Counted from the first letter of the stretch, positions 34,269-43,597 are shown. The stretch: DNA of 64,000 nucleotides from Eubacterium ruminantium (GCA_900108205.1 FNUU01000003.1:149881-213880); one strand, 5' to 3'. Notes: generated by a model from the sequence alone, not told the origin. Made by a program: numbers and translations.

Positions 34269-36341
34269 ATGTCAAATATCGAATATGAAAAAGCGTTGAA
34301 GAGCGGTATGAGGAGTTATAAAGCGGCACTTCAGAAAGGCCGTCATCCATATCTTCCGGTATTGGATGAGATACTTGATGAGTCTGATATCGTTCAGGAG
34401 AAGAATATGGGGGTTATCCGTGTTCCTCTCAGTCGTGTTGTAGGAACAAGCACAAGAAGCAGGACATATTCATTTGCAAGTAATTTTATGCCCATTCTGG
34501 GCTTTAAGACGGAATTTGCCAACAAATGGTCAGCGCTTGCCGATGCCCAGATGAATGAGGGCATCCGTGATCCGATAAAGGTTTATGAATATCTGAATTA
34601 TTATTATGTCATAGAAGGAAACAAGAGGGTAAGTGTCATGAAATTCTTTGATGCCCTTGAGATTCCGGCTGAGGTTATACGTAAGATACCGAGGAAGACA
34701 GATGATAAGGAAATAAAGATATATTATGAGTTTATGGATTTCTATGCCACCACAGGCATAAATGATATATGGATGAGTGAGGAGGGCAACTTCCAGAAGC
34801 TTATTGATACTATTTTAAGAGCAAAGGCTGATAAGGCTGAGGATATTAAAGAGGCCTTGGAAAAAGGGAGTACTCAGGTGGAGTTTGGAATGACAGGCAT
34901 TCTGGCTGCACCGGCAAGTATAAATGAAGAGGACATCTCAAGATGGACAGAAGACGACAGTAAGGATTTCAGGTCTGCATATTTTAAATTCAGTGAAGCC
35001 TTTGAGAGCAAGGGTGGAAAGAAGCTTGAAAATATTACTACAGGTGATGCTTTTCTTGCATTTCTCGAAATATATGACTTTTATGAAGCACTGGATATGA
35101 GCCTGGATGAGATGAAGAAGGCGGTTTCGAAAACCTGGGAGGAATATCTTACAAAGGATCAGAATGAAGTACTGGACATCAATCTCACACCGCCTGAAGA
35201 GGGCAGAAAGTCACTGCTTGGACAGATGTTTATGCCTTCATTTTCAGCCAGCAAGCCACTGAAGGTGGCATTTATATATGACAGGGACCCGATGACATCG
35301 GATTTCCTTTATACACATGAGCTGGGAAGAAATCATCTTAAGGAAGTATTTGGCGAGAAGATTTCGACTCTGAAGGTAACAACAGCTAAAACTGAAGACG
35401 AGGCTGTTGCCGCCATAGAAGAGATGATAGAGAATGAAAAATGCGAAGTTATTTTCACCACAACGTCACAGCTGATTGACGCCAGCCTTAAATGTGCGGT
35501 AAAATATCCAAATGTTAAGATACTTAACTGTTCACTGAATACCACTCACAGGTATATCAGGACATATTATGCCCGCCTCTATGAGGCAAAATTCCTGTCG
35601 GGAATGATAGCAGGAGCCCTTACGGAGACAGATAAGCTTGGTTATCTTGCAGATTATCCGATTTATGGTATGATGGCAAATATAAATGCATTTGCACTTG
35701 GTGCAAGAATGGTCAATCCGAGAGCAACGGTCAGCCTGAAATGGACTACCCTTAAAGAGGACGGCAAGAGGGCCGATCTTTACAGGGAATTTTATGAGTC
35801 CGGAGTAGATTATATATCAGATCAGGATATGATAACTCCAAAGAAAGAATCCAGAAGATTTGGTATGTACAAGCTTTCTGAAGATGAACCGGAAAATATT
35901 GCGATGCCTCTCTATAACTGGGGAGTGCTTTATGAGAGGATCATACGTCTTATCATGAATGATTCATGGGACGAGGCGGACAGCGGAAATGCCGGAATTC
36001 CTATCAATTACTGGTGGGGACTTTCTTCAGGCGTTATAGATATAATAATATCAAAGAAGCTTCCACTGGGTGTTACAAGGCTTGTGGAGGCTATGAAGAC
36101 TCTTATGTCTGAAGGAGGTTTTTTTCCTTTTTATGACAGAATAGTCAGCCAGGACGGTACGGAAAGAAATGCCGAGGGTAGGCTTATGCCTCCTGAGGAG
36201 ATAATGACCATGAACTGGCTTAATGAAAATGTAGAGGGGTTCATTCCTGTGATAGACAGTCTTAAAGAAAGAGCGCGGGAAATAGTTGAACTGAAGGGTG
36301 TAGCAAACGAAGATGAGGATACTGGCAATAGCAGATCTTGA
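34269..36341 (+). CDS. cytosolic fusion of a ParB-like domain and a BMP/PnrA-type binding domain
   Basis: The 690-residue protein has no signal peptide, lipobox or membrane span. Residues ~40-130 look ParB/Srx-like (IRVPLSRVVGTSTRSR, then ALADAQMNEGIRDPIKVYEYLNYYYVIEGNKRVSVM, with the GNKR motif). A helical linker follows. From about residue 325 it resembles the BMP/PnrA nucleoside-binding family of ABC transporters (KVAFIYDRDPMTSDFLYTHELG, AVAAIEEMIENEKCEVIFTTTSQL, YYARLYEAKFLSGMIAGAL, GYLADYPIYG). It overlaps the next gene by 29 bases. I infer a cytosolic ligand sensor, perhaps for a nucleoside. Confidence 0.7.
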   Translation: MSNIEYEKALKSGMRSYKAALQKGRHPYLPVLDEILDESDIVQEKNMGVIRVPLSRVVGTSTRSRTYSFASNFMPILGFKTEFANKWSALADAQMNEGIRDPIKVYEYLNYYYVIEGNKRVSVMKFFDALEIPAEVIRKIPRKTDDKEIKIYYEFMDFYATTGINDIWMSEEGNFQKLIDTILRAKADKAEDIKEALEKGSTQVEFGMTGILAAPASINEEDISRWTEDDSKDFRSAYFKFSEAFESKGGKKLENITTGDAFLAFLEIYDFYEALDMSLDEMKKAVSKTWEEYLTKDQNEVLDINLTPPEEGRKSLLGQMFMPSFSASKPLKVAFIYDRDPMTSDFLYTHELGRNHLKEVFGEKISTLKVTTAKTEDEAVAAIEEMIENEKCEVIFTTTSQLIDASLKCAVKYPNVKILNCSLNTTHRYIRTYYARLYEAKFLSGMIAGALTETDKLGYLADYPIYGMMANINAFALGARMVNPRATVSLKWTTLKEDGKRADLYREFYESGVDYISDQDMITPKKESRRFGMYKLSEDEPENIAMPLYNWGVLYERIIRLIMNDSWDEADSGNAGIPINYWWGLSSGVIDIIISKKLPLGVTRLVEAMKTLMSEGGFFPFYDRIVSQDGTERNAEGRLMPPEEIMTMNWLNENVEGFIPVIDSLKERAREIVELKGVANEDEDTGNSRS

Positions 36342-36945
36342 ATCTAAATATTATTGGGATTTCTTTGAAAAGAGCAAGCTGGAGGGGCTTGATCTTATAA
36401 TATCGGCAGGAGATCTGGATCCGCATTATCTGTCATTTCTTGCGACCTATGCAAAATGTCCGGTGCTATATGTTCACGGCAATCATGATCATAAGTATGA
36501 GACCGTTCCGCCGGACGGATGTATAAGCATAGAGGATACTATTTACGAGCATGAGGGCGTGAAGATACTGGGCCTGGGCGGCAGTATGAGATATAATATG
36601 GGGTCGGATGTCATGTATCAGTATGATGAAAAAGAGATGGCCAGCCGAGTCCGGAAACTGAAGTTCAAAATGTGGAGGAAAGGGGTAGATATACTGGTCA
36701 CTCATTCCCCTGCATACAATCTGAATGACGGAGACGATCTTCCTCATACCGGGTTTAAGTGCTTTTATAAAATTCTGGATACTTATAATCCGGGACTATT
36801 TATTCACGGACATGTTCACAGAACCTACGGAAGACAGTTTGTTCAGGAATATTCTTATAAAGACACAAGAGTGATAAATGCATTTGAGAGATGCATAATT
36901 GATTTCGAACCTAACAGAAAAGGAGATACCGATAATGTTCAATGA
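36313..36945 (+). CDS. metallophosphoesterase
   Basis: A 210-residue calcineurin-type phosphoesterase with the usual metal motifs: IADLE at the start (D-x-H form changed to DLE), SAGDLDP, HGNHDHKY, THSPAYN and HGHVHRTYG. The first-motif His is absent (ADLES), so one metal ligand may differ from the norm. It overlaps the ParB-BMP gene by 29 bases at its start and citrate synthase by 11 bases at its end, so the three are translationally coupled. Substrate unknown. Confidence 0.85.
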   Translation: MRILAIADLESKYYWDFFEKSKLEGLDLIISAGDLDPHYLSFLATYAKCPVLYVHGNHDHKYETVPPDGCISIEDTIYEHEGVKILGLGGSMRYNMGSDVMYQYDEKEMASRVRKLKFKMWRKGVDILVTHSPAYNLNDGDDLPHTGFKCFYKILDTYNPGLFIHGHVHRTYGRQFVQEYSYKDTRVINAFERCIIDFEPNRKGDTDNVQ

Positions 36946-38293
36946 TGAATTCTCAAAGCTGGTAGATAAATACGTGGAATTCTGTGCCGATTCCGGACAG
37001 ATAGATCCAAGGCTTTATTCAAGATACGATGTAAAGAGAGGACTAAGAGACTCAAACGGCAAGGGCGTGCTTACAGGTCTTACAGAAATCTCTGATGTAA
37101 CAGGCTTTAAAGAGGAAAATGGTGAAAGAATCGCCATTCCGGGAGAACTGTATTATCAGGGATACGAGATTTCTGACCTTATCGGTGGTTTCAAGGGGAC
37201 CAAGAGAGGCTTTGAGGAGGTTGTATTTCTCCTTCTTTTTGGCGAGCTTCCTACAAAAACTCAGTTAAAGGAGTTTATGGAGGTTATCGGAGAGCTGAGG
37301 GAGCTTCCTACGGATTTCAACAGAGATGTTATCATGAAGACTCCGAGCAGGAATATCATGAATACGATGCAGAGATGCGTGCTCACACTGTATTCATATG
37401 ATGAAGATCCGGATAATATCGAGATAAGGCATGTTCTTGAGCAGTGTCTGGGGCTTATTGCAAGATTCCCGCTCATAGCGGCATACGGTTATCAGAGCTA
37501 CAGACATAAGTTCCTTGATTCGAGTCTTATCATTCACAGACCGAAGCCAAATCTTTCAACGGCAGAGAATATACTGCGACTCCTTCGTTCTGATACAAAG
37601 TATACAGATCTTGAGGCGAAGGTACTGGATATCTGCCTTGTTCTTCATGCGGATCACGGCGGTGGAAATAACTCTACATTTACAACTCATGTAGTTACTT
37701 CCTCTCATACGGATACATATTCTGCAGTGGCTGCTTCCCTGGGCTCACTTAAGGGACCAAGACATGGTGGTGCCAATCTTAAGGTTCAGCAGATGTTTGG
37801 TGATATTAAGTCACACGTATCAGACTGGGAAAATGAAAAAGAATTAAAGAATTATCTGAACGATATCCTTGATAAGAAGGGCTTTGACGGTTCAGGGCTA
37901 ATATATGGTATGGGACATGCGGTTTACTCTATATCAGATCCTAGAGCGGTTATCCTTAAGGAGGCTGCAAGAAAGCTTTCTGAAGAAAAGGGCATGACCA
38001 AGGAATTTGAGTTATATGAGAGAGTTGAGAGGATCGCTAAGGATCTTATCATGGAAAAACGTAATATGCATAAGCCGGTTTGTGCAAATGTAGACTTCTA
38101 CAGCGGCTTTGTATATACAATGCTCAGAATCCCTATGGAGCTGTTTACTCCTATTTTCGCTGTTGCGAGAATACCGGGCTGGTCAGCTCACAGAATAGAA
38201 GAGCTTGTAAATAATGGAAAGATCATCAGACCGGCATACAAATATGTCGGAAAACATAAGGAATATCTTCCTATAGAGGAGAGAGTCTGGTAG
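36935..38293 (+). CDS. gltA: citrate synthase
   Basis: Condenses oxaloacetate and acetyl-CoA to citrate. The 452-residue form has an N-terminal extension of the kind seen in clostridial enzymes. Catalytic regions are visible: LVLHADHGGGNNSTFTTHVV (first His), KGPRHGGANLKV, YGMGHAVYSISDPRA (second His) and NVDFYSGFVYTML (Asp). The frame is open from 36899; ATG 36935 is chosen because AAAGGAG lies upstream. It ends at a terminator at 38331. Linked malic enzyme earlier in the window suggests a branched C4/C6 acid metabolism. Confidence 0.93.
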   Translation: MFNDEFSKLVDKYVEFCADSGQIDPRLYSRYDVKRGLRDSNGKGVLTGLTEISDVTGFKEENGERIAIPGELYYQGYEISDLIGGFKGTKRGFEEVVFLLLFGELPTKTQLKEFMEVIGELRELPTDFNRDVIMKTPSRNIMNTMQRCVLTLYSYDEDPDNIEIRHVLEQCLGLIARFPLIAAYGYQSYRHKFLDSSLIIHRPKPNLSTAENILRLLRSDTKYTDLEAKVLDICLVLHADHGGGNNSTFTTHVVTSSHTDTYSAVAASLGSLKGPRHGGANLKVQQMFGDIKSHVSDWENEKELKNYLNDILDKKGFDGSGLIYGMGHAVYSISDPRAVILKEAARKLSEEKGMTKEFELYERVERIAKDLIMEKRNMHKPVCANVDFYSGFVYTMLRIPMELFTPIFAVARIPGWSAHRIEELVNNGKIIRPAYKYVGKHKEYLPIEERVW

Positions 38294-38330
38294 GTTAATG
38301 CGTTAATGTGTTAATAATCCGGGATATAAA

Positions 38331-38378
38331 AAGAGACTGTATAGATCAGTTTTGTGATCATGCAGTCTCCTTTATTGT
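38331..38378 (+). terminator. terminator between convergent genes
   Basis: GAGACTG-TA-TAGATCA pairs with TGATCATG-CAGTCTC (38333-38369), followed by CTTTATTGTTT. It ends the citrate synthase transcript; the minus-strand methyltransferase ends 85 bases beyond. Confidence 0.8.
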
Positions 38379-38462
38379 TTATTGATAGATATTTGAAAAA
38401 ATCATCCGGCAGGATTATAGATGCGATTCTTTCTTCTTGATATTTTTTCTGTATCGAAAGTC

Positions 38463-39386
38463 CTACTTCATCCATCTTCCGCTGGCGCCGCATGGAAGAA
38501 CAAGCTTTGATGCGGTTACCGGAAGTCCGATCTCGCTGCTTTCGACTCTGCCTCCGTGGTTTGGTATGATTTCGGTTGACATAATGTATGTAAGAACGGA
38601 TGGGGCAAGGCCTGTTGTATATGAATTGATCAGGAAGAAGAGCGGATCGTCGGACAGAAGCTTTGCTGTGAGCTGAACCAGCTCATAGATACTGTCCTCC
38701 ATTTTCCATATCTCGCCCTTTGGACCTCTTCCGTAGGATGGAGGATCCATGATTATACCTTCATATTTATTGCCACGGCGTATTTCCCGTTCTACAAATT
38801 TTTTGCAGTCATCTACGAGCCATCTGATCGGTGCATCAGAGAGCCCTGAGGAGGCTGCATTTTCCTTTGCCCAGCCTACCATGCCTTTAGAGGCATCTAC
38901 GTGAGTTACTGCTGCACCGGCGGCGGCAGCGGCGAGGGTTGCGCCTCCGGTATAGGCAAAGAGGTTCAGAACCTTTACCTTATCGCCTTTTTCTTTGATG
39001 CGTTTCTTTATAAGACTGTAGGTCCAGTCCCAGTTAACAGCCTGTTCCGGGAAAAGACCGGTATGCTTGAAGGAGAAAGGCTTAAGGTGGAAGGTGAGGG
39101 TATCTTTCCCGTTTGTTCCGAATCCGGCGGTTTCTGAATCAATCTTCGGAAGAGAATATTTTATCGTCCATTCCTCCGGAAGGTCAAAGAATTCCCAGCT
39201 TCCTCCGCCCTTTTCACTTCTGTGGTAGTGACCGTTTAAGCTTTTCCATTCCTTTATTTTTCTTGGTGTATTCCAGAGCACCTGAGGGTCCGGACGAAGG
39301 AGGATATAATCTGCCCAGCGCTCGAGTTTTTCACCCTTTGAGGTGTCAAGTATTTCATAATCTTTCCAGTTTTCAGCAATCCACAT
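38463..39386 (-). CDS. class I SAM-dependent methyltransferase (RlmI-like fold)
   Basis: A 307-residue minus-strand protein. The C-terminal ~190 residues are a Rossmann methyltransferase: motif I VLNLFAYTGGATLAAAAAGA, then HVDASKGMVGWAKENAASSG and a catalytic DPPSYGRGPKGE. The DPPSY motif is typical of enzymes that methylate RNA bases, and many homologues are annotated as rRNA methyltransferases. The N-terminal part lacks an obvious PUA domain. It is the only confident complete minus-strand gene here and is convergent with citrate synthase and divergent from the FHA-ParA gene. AAGGAA lies upstream of its ATG. Confidence 0.88.
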   Translation of the reverse strand: MWIAENWKDYEILDTSKGEKLERWADYILLRPDPQVLWNTPRKIKEWKSLNGHYHRSEKGGGSWEFFDLPEEWTIKYSLPKIDSETAGFGTNGKDTLTFHLKPFSFKHTGLFPEQAVNWDWTYSLIKKRIKEKGDKVKVLNLFAYTGGATLAAAAAGAAVTHVDASKGMVGWAKENAASSGLSDAPIRWLVDDCKKFVEREIRRGNKYEGIIMDPPSYGRGPKGEIWKMEDSIYELVQLTAKLLSDDPLFFLINSYTTGLAPSVLTYIMSTEIIPNHGGRVESSEIGLPVTASKLVLPCGASGRWMK

Positions 39387-39435
39387 GATATTTATTCCTT
39401 TTCTGTTTTTACTTACGATCAGTATTTTTCTAACG

Positions 39436-39464
39436 ATTATAGCATTTATGCTTTAGAATGGCTA
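39436..39464 (-). promoter_or_regulatory. candidate promoter of the methyltransferase gene
   Basis: On the minus strand TATAAT (39441-39436) has TAGCCA 17 bases upstream (39464-39459). An inverted repeat, AGCAT-TT-ATGCT (39441-39452), lies in the spacer and could be an operator. Confidence 0.4.
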
Positions 39465-39487
39465 TATGATTTTATTGGTTGGTTTTA

Positions 39488-39516
39488 TTGCACTCGATTT
39501 TTATTGGTGTTATAAT
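39488..39516 (+). promoter_or_regulatory. promoter of the FHA-ParA gene
   Basis: TATAAT (39511-39516) is preceded by TGT as an extended -10. TTGCAC lies 17 bases upstream (39488-39493). Transcription would begin right at the two-hairpin element that starts at 39529. Confidence 0.55.
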
Positions 39517-39528
39517 ATGTCTTGATGA

Positions 39529-39590
39529 GTTACCGTAGGAACTTTAGTTCTGCAGGATTATGAGAAGCGTTTTTTTTGCTTCTCATAATG
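39529..39590 (+). repeat. dispersed two-hairpin element, copy A
   Basis: The first hairpin is GAACT-TT-AGTTC (39539-39550), then TGCAGGA, and the second is TTATGAGAAGC / GCTTCTCATAA (39558-39568 and 39578-39588) around a T-rich loop. Other clear copies are at 41602 and, inverted, at 59303 and 59960; a partial one is at 53105. Copy A lies just downstream of a promoter, so it would form the 5' end of the FHA-ParA transcript. Confidence 0.75.
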
Positions 39591-39673
39591 TTTTATATAT
39601 GTATGTCTGTCGGCAAAGTGCCGGCAGTGTCGTGACAGATCAGTGTTCGGGAGTGCATAAAGGAGAGGTTATT

Positions 39674-41599
39674 GTGAATAGTATTTTATTTAATGGCAGC
39701 ATCACTGAACTGGCTGCCGGAAAAGATTTTGTGTTTATACTTAACCGGGAAGAGCTTCTTTCCGGAAATGAATATAATGTGATAGCTGAAAGTGATAATG
39801 ACATATTCCTTAAGTGCATGTACGGAAGCTATAATGGACAGAATTCGCTGTATTATGTGACTGAAGGCTTTGCTCCGGTGTCCGAAAGGATTACAGCTCT
39901 GAATGATGAGGAATTTATCAGATTGTTCAGACTGTTTTTGGGACATATACTTACGATAAGAAATTGCAGTCTTCTGGACGAAAAGCATATAATTGTTTCA
40001 CTGAACAAGATATTTATAAATGAGGTGGATGGCAGTATTAGGGTAACCTATGCTCCGATGCAGACAGAGGGCAGTGCTGATAAGGATTTTGAGAAGGATC
40101 TCAGAGATACCTTTGCAGGGGTTATGAGAAGTATCCCAAATATAAGAAGTGAACGGACTGAAGGACTTGCGATAAATCTTCAGAATAGTGCGATGACTTT
40201 GAAAATGATATACAGTATGCTGGGCGGAAATACTGTGGAAGCTGAGGAGAAGGGCAGAGTTCTGTGTCAGAATGCTTCGGCTGCAAATGAAGCAACGGAG
40301 CAGAACACGGGTGCGGATGCGGGACAGAATATTGCTCCGGGCAGTGACAGCGCGTTTGCTGTGAACCCTCAGAATACGGGTGTAGATGCAGGGCAGAACA
40401 TAGCTCCGGAGATGAGCGAGAAAGCACGCAGGATCAGTAACGAACAGGGCCATACAGGATATCTTGCAGGAACTCTTATGCCAAGGATAAAACTGGAGAA
40501 TCTGAACGGCGATATACCGGATATAGTTGTCAGAAAAGATAATTTTGTGATCGGTCGAAGCCTGGATACCTGTGATTATGCAATACTTGAAACAGCGGTC
40601 AGCCGTGTTCACTGCAAGGTTTCACAGGTTGGAAATAAAGTTGCCGTGATAGATCTCGGAAGTGCCAATGGTACATTTGTAAATGGTGTAAGGCTTAAAA
40701 ACGGAGAAGCCAGATTTATAGCTGACTATGATGTTATAAAGATCGGTCAGAGTGATTTCCTTGTAAGATTTCCGTCAGATTTTATGGCAGGAGAGGCTGC
40801 TGCAAAGGAAAAGCTTAAGAAGGCTGTTATTGAAAATGGCGGCACTAATATAAATAATAAAAATATTGACAGTGATGCAGGTGCGTCAGTCCAGGCTGCA
40901 AAACCTGCAGGTGGATATAAGACCAAGCTTATAATGGTTCATTCCGCAACAGGCGGCGCCGGAAAGACAACTGTCGCTCTCGGTGTAAGCAGGGTGCTTT
41001 CGAGAAATGGTAAAAAGGTTCTTTACATTTGTACCTCGGGGTATCAGTCCTTTGGCACTCTTATGAAGGAAAGAGCGAGAACCGATGCTTCAAATATTTC
41101 CGGATGTATGAATGCAGGTGATCTGGAGAAATATATAGTCCATTCGGATTTTGATTATATTCCGGAGATTAAAATAAATGGTATTTCTCCGAAATGCTGT
41201 ATACCTGAATCAAAGTACATCGGGCTTATCGACAGCATACTTCGAACAGAAAAGTACGATGCAGTGATCGTGGATACGGAGAGTACCATAAGTGAGCTGA
41301 ACAGGCATCTTATCGAGGAATCGGATCAGTTACTTGTGGTTACAAGGCAGGGACGTCAGGAGTATTCGGCGACAACTGGCTTTGTATCCCTCATTTCAAC
41401 GATTGCTCTCAGCAAGTGCATTTTTATTTGCAATAATTACGATAAGTTTGAATATGATGCGGCTACACGAGAAGGAGAGTTCGATAATATCGAGATTTCC
41501 GGATTTGTAGAGCATTTCAGGAATTATGACGCTTTGTCGTGCAATGATTTTTCAAGGTGTGAAGAGATCATCAAGGTTGCGGGCAGAGTGTTGATATAA
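39674..41599 (+). CDS. FHA-domain protein fused to a ParA/MinD-like ATPase
   Basis: A cytosolic protein of 641 residues. The N-terminal ~200 residues resemble the DUF6382 domain often found before FHA modules. A low-complexity linker with two copies of TGxDAGQNIAP follows. The FHA domain (VIGRSLDTCDYAI, SRVHCKV, LGSANGTFVNG) binds phosphothreonine. The C-terminal part is a MinD/ParA-type ATPase with a deviant Walker A, HSATGGAGKTTVALG. GTG 39674 is chosen, with AGGAGAGG five bases upstream; the open frame reaches back to 39560. Such FHA-ParA fusions occur near pilus or secretion loci, but none is visible here. Confidence 0.8.
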   Translation: MNSILFNGSITELAAGKDFVFILNREELLSGNEYNVIAESDNDIFLKCMYGSYNGQNSLYYVTEGFAPVSERITALNDEEFIRLFRLFLGHILTIRNCSLLDEKHIIVSLNKIFINEVDGSIRVTYAPMQTEGSADKDFEKDLRDTFAGVMRSIPNIRSERTEGLAINLQNSAMTLKMIYSMLGGNTVEAEEKGRVLCQNASAANEATEQNTGADAGQNIAPGSDSAFAVNPQNTGVDAGQNIAPEMSEKARRISNEQGHTGYLAGTLMPRIKLENLNGDIPDIVVRKDNFVIGRSLDTCDYAILETAVSRVHCKVSQVGNKVAVIDLGSANGTFVNGVRLKNGEARFIADYDVIKIGQSDFLVRFPSDFMAGEAAAKEKLKKAVIENGGTNINNKNIDSDAGASVQAAKPAGGYKTKLIMVHSATGGAGKTTVALGVSRVLSRNGKKVLYICTSGYQSFGTLMKERARTDASNISGCMNAGDLEKYIVHSDFDYIPEIKINGISPKCCIPESKYIGLIDSILRTEKYDAVIVDTESTISELNRHLIEESDQLLVVTRQGRQEYSATTGFVSLISTIALSKCIFICNNYDKFEYDAATREGEFDNIEISGFVEHFRNYDALSCNDFSRCEEIIKVAGRVLI

Positions 41600-41601
41600 G
41601 A

Positions 41602-41656
41602 TACCGCAGGGCATCAGCCCCGCAGGATCATGAGGGGCGGTTTTGCTCCGTAAAAC
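41602..41656 (+). repeat. dispersed two-hairpin element, copy D
   Basis: The same order as copy A with changed sequence: ACCGCA, hairpin GGGC-ATCA-GCCC, CGCAGGAT, then GAGGGGC / GCTCC around GGTTTT. Stem bases differ from copy A but still pair, which suggests selection for structure. It lies between the FHA-ParA gene and the DUF1846 gene. Confidence 0.65.
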
Positions 41657-41700
41657 AGGATAATCCATTATTAGAGGAAATATGAAAGGATAGAGAAACA

Positions 41701-43185
41701 ATGAGTAAGATAGGATTTGATAATGACAAATATCTTTCGATGCAGTCAGAAAGGATCAGGGAGAGAATCTCAAATTTTGGCGGAAAGCTGTATATGGAAT
41801 TTGGCGGAAAGCTTTTTGATGATTATCATGCTTCAAGAGTTCTTCCGGGATTTGCTCCCGACAGTAAGATCAGAATGCTCGCACAGCTTAAAGATGATGC
41901 GGAGATAGTTATTGTTATTAATGCAAATGATATTGAGAAGAATAAGGTCAGAGGTGATCTTGGTATTACATATGATGTTGATGTACTTCGTCTGATAGAT
42001 GCCTTCAGAGGCTATGGTCTTTATGTAGGAAGTGTTGTTCTTACAAGGTTTAATGGCCAGGAGAGAGCCATAAAGTATCAGAAGAGACTGGAAAGCCTTG
42101 GAATGAAGGTCTACAGACATTATCCTATCGATGGCTATCCGAATAATATTCCGCTTATCATAAGCGACGATGGTTTTGGAAAAAATGAATATATCGAAAC
42201 AGACAGACCTCTTGTGGTTGTTACAGCTCCCGGACCGGGAAGCGGCAAGATGGCAGTATGTCTGTCACAGCTTTATAAGGAAAATCAGCGCGGAGTTAAG
42301 GCCGGATATGCGAAATTCGAGACATTTCCTATCTGGAATATTCCGCTCAGACATCCGGTTAACCTTGCTTATGAGGCAGCAACCGCAGACCTTGGAGATG
42401 TGAATGAGATCGATCCATATCATCTTGAAGCATACGGTGAGACAACAGTAAATTATAACAGAGATATTGAGGTATTCCCAGTACTTAATGCCATGTTCAA
42501 GAAGATTTACGGTGATTCACCATATAAGTCACCTACTGATATGGGCGTAAATATGGCCGGATACTGTATCTCAAATGATGACGTGACCAGAGATGCAGGC
42601 AATCAGGAGATCATAAGACGTTATTATAAAGAAAGCTGCGCACTCAGAAAGGGTAACAGCCGTCCGGATATTGTAAGTAAGCTGGAAGTTATAATGCAGC
42701 AGGCAGGAATCGGCCTTGAAAGCCGTAAATGTGCGACTGCAGCAAATGTCAAAGCTGAGCTTACAGGACTTCCTGCAGCAGCTATAGAGCTTGACGACGG
42801 AACTATAATCACAGGAAAGACCACCAGCTTACTCGGCGCTTCATCAGCTATGCTCTTAAATGCGCTTAAGCATATAGCAGGACTTGCAGATGAGGTTATA
42901 CTCCTGGCACCGTCGGTTATCGAACCGATTCAGCATCTCAAGGTTCATCACCTTGGAGATCATAATCCGCTTATGCATATAAATGAAGTGCTCATAGCAC
43001 TTACAATGTGTGCCGAAAGTGATGAAAATGCAAAACTTGCACTGGCTCAGCTGGACAAGCTCCGTGGCTGTGAGGCACATTCATCCGTTATCCTCTCAGG
43101 TATCGATGAAACCGTCTTCTCAAAACTCGGCGTCAACCTTACCTGCGAACCAAAATACCAGACTAACAAGATGTACCACAAATAA
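41701..43185 (+). CDS. DUF1846 family protein
   Basis: The 494-residue length and conserved text (MSKIGFDNDKYLSMQSERIRERI at the start, GGKLFDDYHASRVLPGF, TAPGPGSGKMAVCLSQLYKEN, LRHPVNLAYEAATADLGDVN) match the DUF1846 family common in Firmicutes. The PGPGSGK segment resembles a nucleotide-binding loop. Reported structures suggest a two-domain enzyme-like fold, but no function is firmly known to me. The gene has good codon bias. A very strong inverted repeat (43194-43256) ends the transcript. Confidence 0.93.
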   Translation: MSKIGFDNDKYLSMQSERIRERISNFGGKLYMEFGGKLFDDYHASRVLPGFAPDSKIRMLAQLKDDAEIVIVINANDIEKNKVRGDLGITYDVDVLRLIDAFRGYGLYVGSVVLTRFNGQERAIKYQKRLESLGMKVYRHYPIDGYPNNIPLIISDDGFGKNEYIETDRPLVVVTAPGPGSGKMAVCLSQLYKENQRGVKAGYAKFETFPIWNIPLRHPVNLAYEAATADLGDVNEIDPYHLEAYGETTVNYNRDIEVFPVLNAMFKKIYGDSPYKSPTDMGVNMAGYCISNDDVTRDAGNQEIIRRYYKESCALRKGNSRPDIVSKLEVIMQQAGIGLESRKCATAANVKAELTGLPAAAIELDDGTIITGKTTSLLGASSAMLLNALKHIAGLADEVILLAPSVIEPIQHLKVHHLGDHNPLMHINEVLIALTMCAESDENAKLALAQLDKLRGCEAHSSVILSGIDETVFSKLGVNLTCEPKYQTNKMYHK

Positions 43186-43193
43186 GCAGTGCC

Positions 43194-43256
43194 GAAACAT
43201 AAAAAGAGGTGTACGCGCGAGCGAAGCTCGCAGCCATACACCTCTTTTTATGTTTC
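43194..43256. terminator. very strong bidirectional terminator hairpin
   Basis: A 20-base perfect stem (arm starts GAAACATAAAAAGAGG, 43194-43213; partner arm 43237-43256) encloses a second perfect hairpin, GCGAGC-GAA-GCTCGC. The A-run and T-run lie within the outer stem, so it can work in both directions. The inner GAGCGAAGC resembles the core of the tandem repeat that follows. Confidence 0.85.
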
Positions 43257-43264
43257 GATAGTGC

Positions 43265-43505
43265 GCAGCACTACATGAGCACGGAGCGAAGCGCAGTGCG
43301 AATGGAACTGCTGATTTGTGGATGGATGGAATAAAAGCAGCACGACATGAGCACGGAGCGAAGCGCAGTGCGAATGGCACTGCTTATTTGTAGATGGATG
43401 GAATAAAAGCAGCACTACATGAGCACGAAGCAAAGCGAAGTGCGAATGGAACTGCTAATTTGTGGATGAAAAGTGCGCAGCACTACATGAGCACGAAGCG
43501 ATTTT
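43265..43505. repeat. 72-bp tandem repeat, about 3.4 copies
   Basis: Units start at 43265, 43337, 43409 and 43477. Each runs GCAGCACTACATGAGCACG, GAGCGAAGC, GCAGTGCGAATGGAACTGC and an AT-rich GATGGATGGAATAAAA spacer. The third unit is 4 bases short and the fourth is cut off. Short inverted repeats (AGTGC/GCACT) occur within units. The length is a multiple of three, so spurious frames stay open on both strands; none has a convincing start. Confidence 0.85.
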
Positions 43506-43509
43506 TAGG

Positions 43510-43538
43510 TTGACAAAACTACCGGCAATCGATAGAAT
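43510..43538 (+). promoter_or_regulatory. promoter of the symporter gene
   Basis: TTGACA (43510-43515) and TAGAAT (43533-43538) are exactly 17 bases apart, directly after the tandem repeat. Confidence 0.8.
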
Positions 43539-43597
43539 TGACTTTGGTACGTTAACGCAGTAAAGCGTTGAAAAAATGAATGAGGAGTAAGGAAAAA

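Noticed and set aside
43120..43433. Overlapping minus-strand frames of 60-86 residues across the tandem repeat
   Set aside because: They exist because the repeat is a multiple of three bases. They lack ribosome sites and cross a terminator.
43265..43505. CRISPR array
   Set aside because: The whole 72-bp unit repeats, including its AT-rich part; there are no unique spacers and no cas genes.
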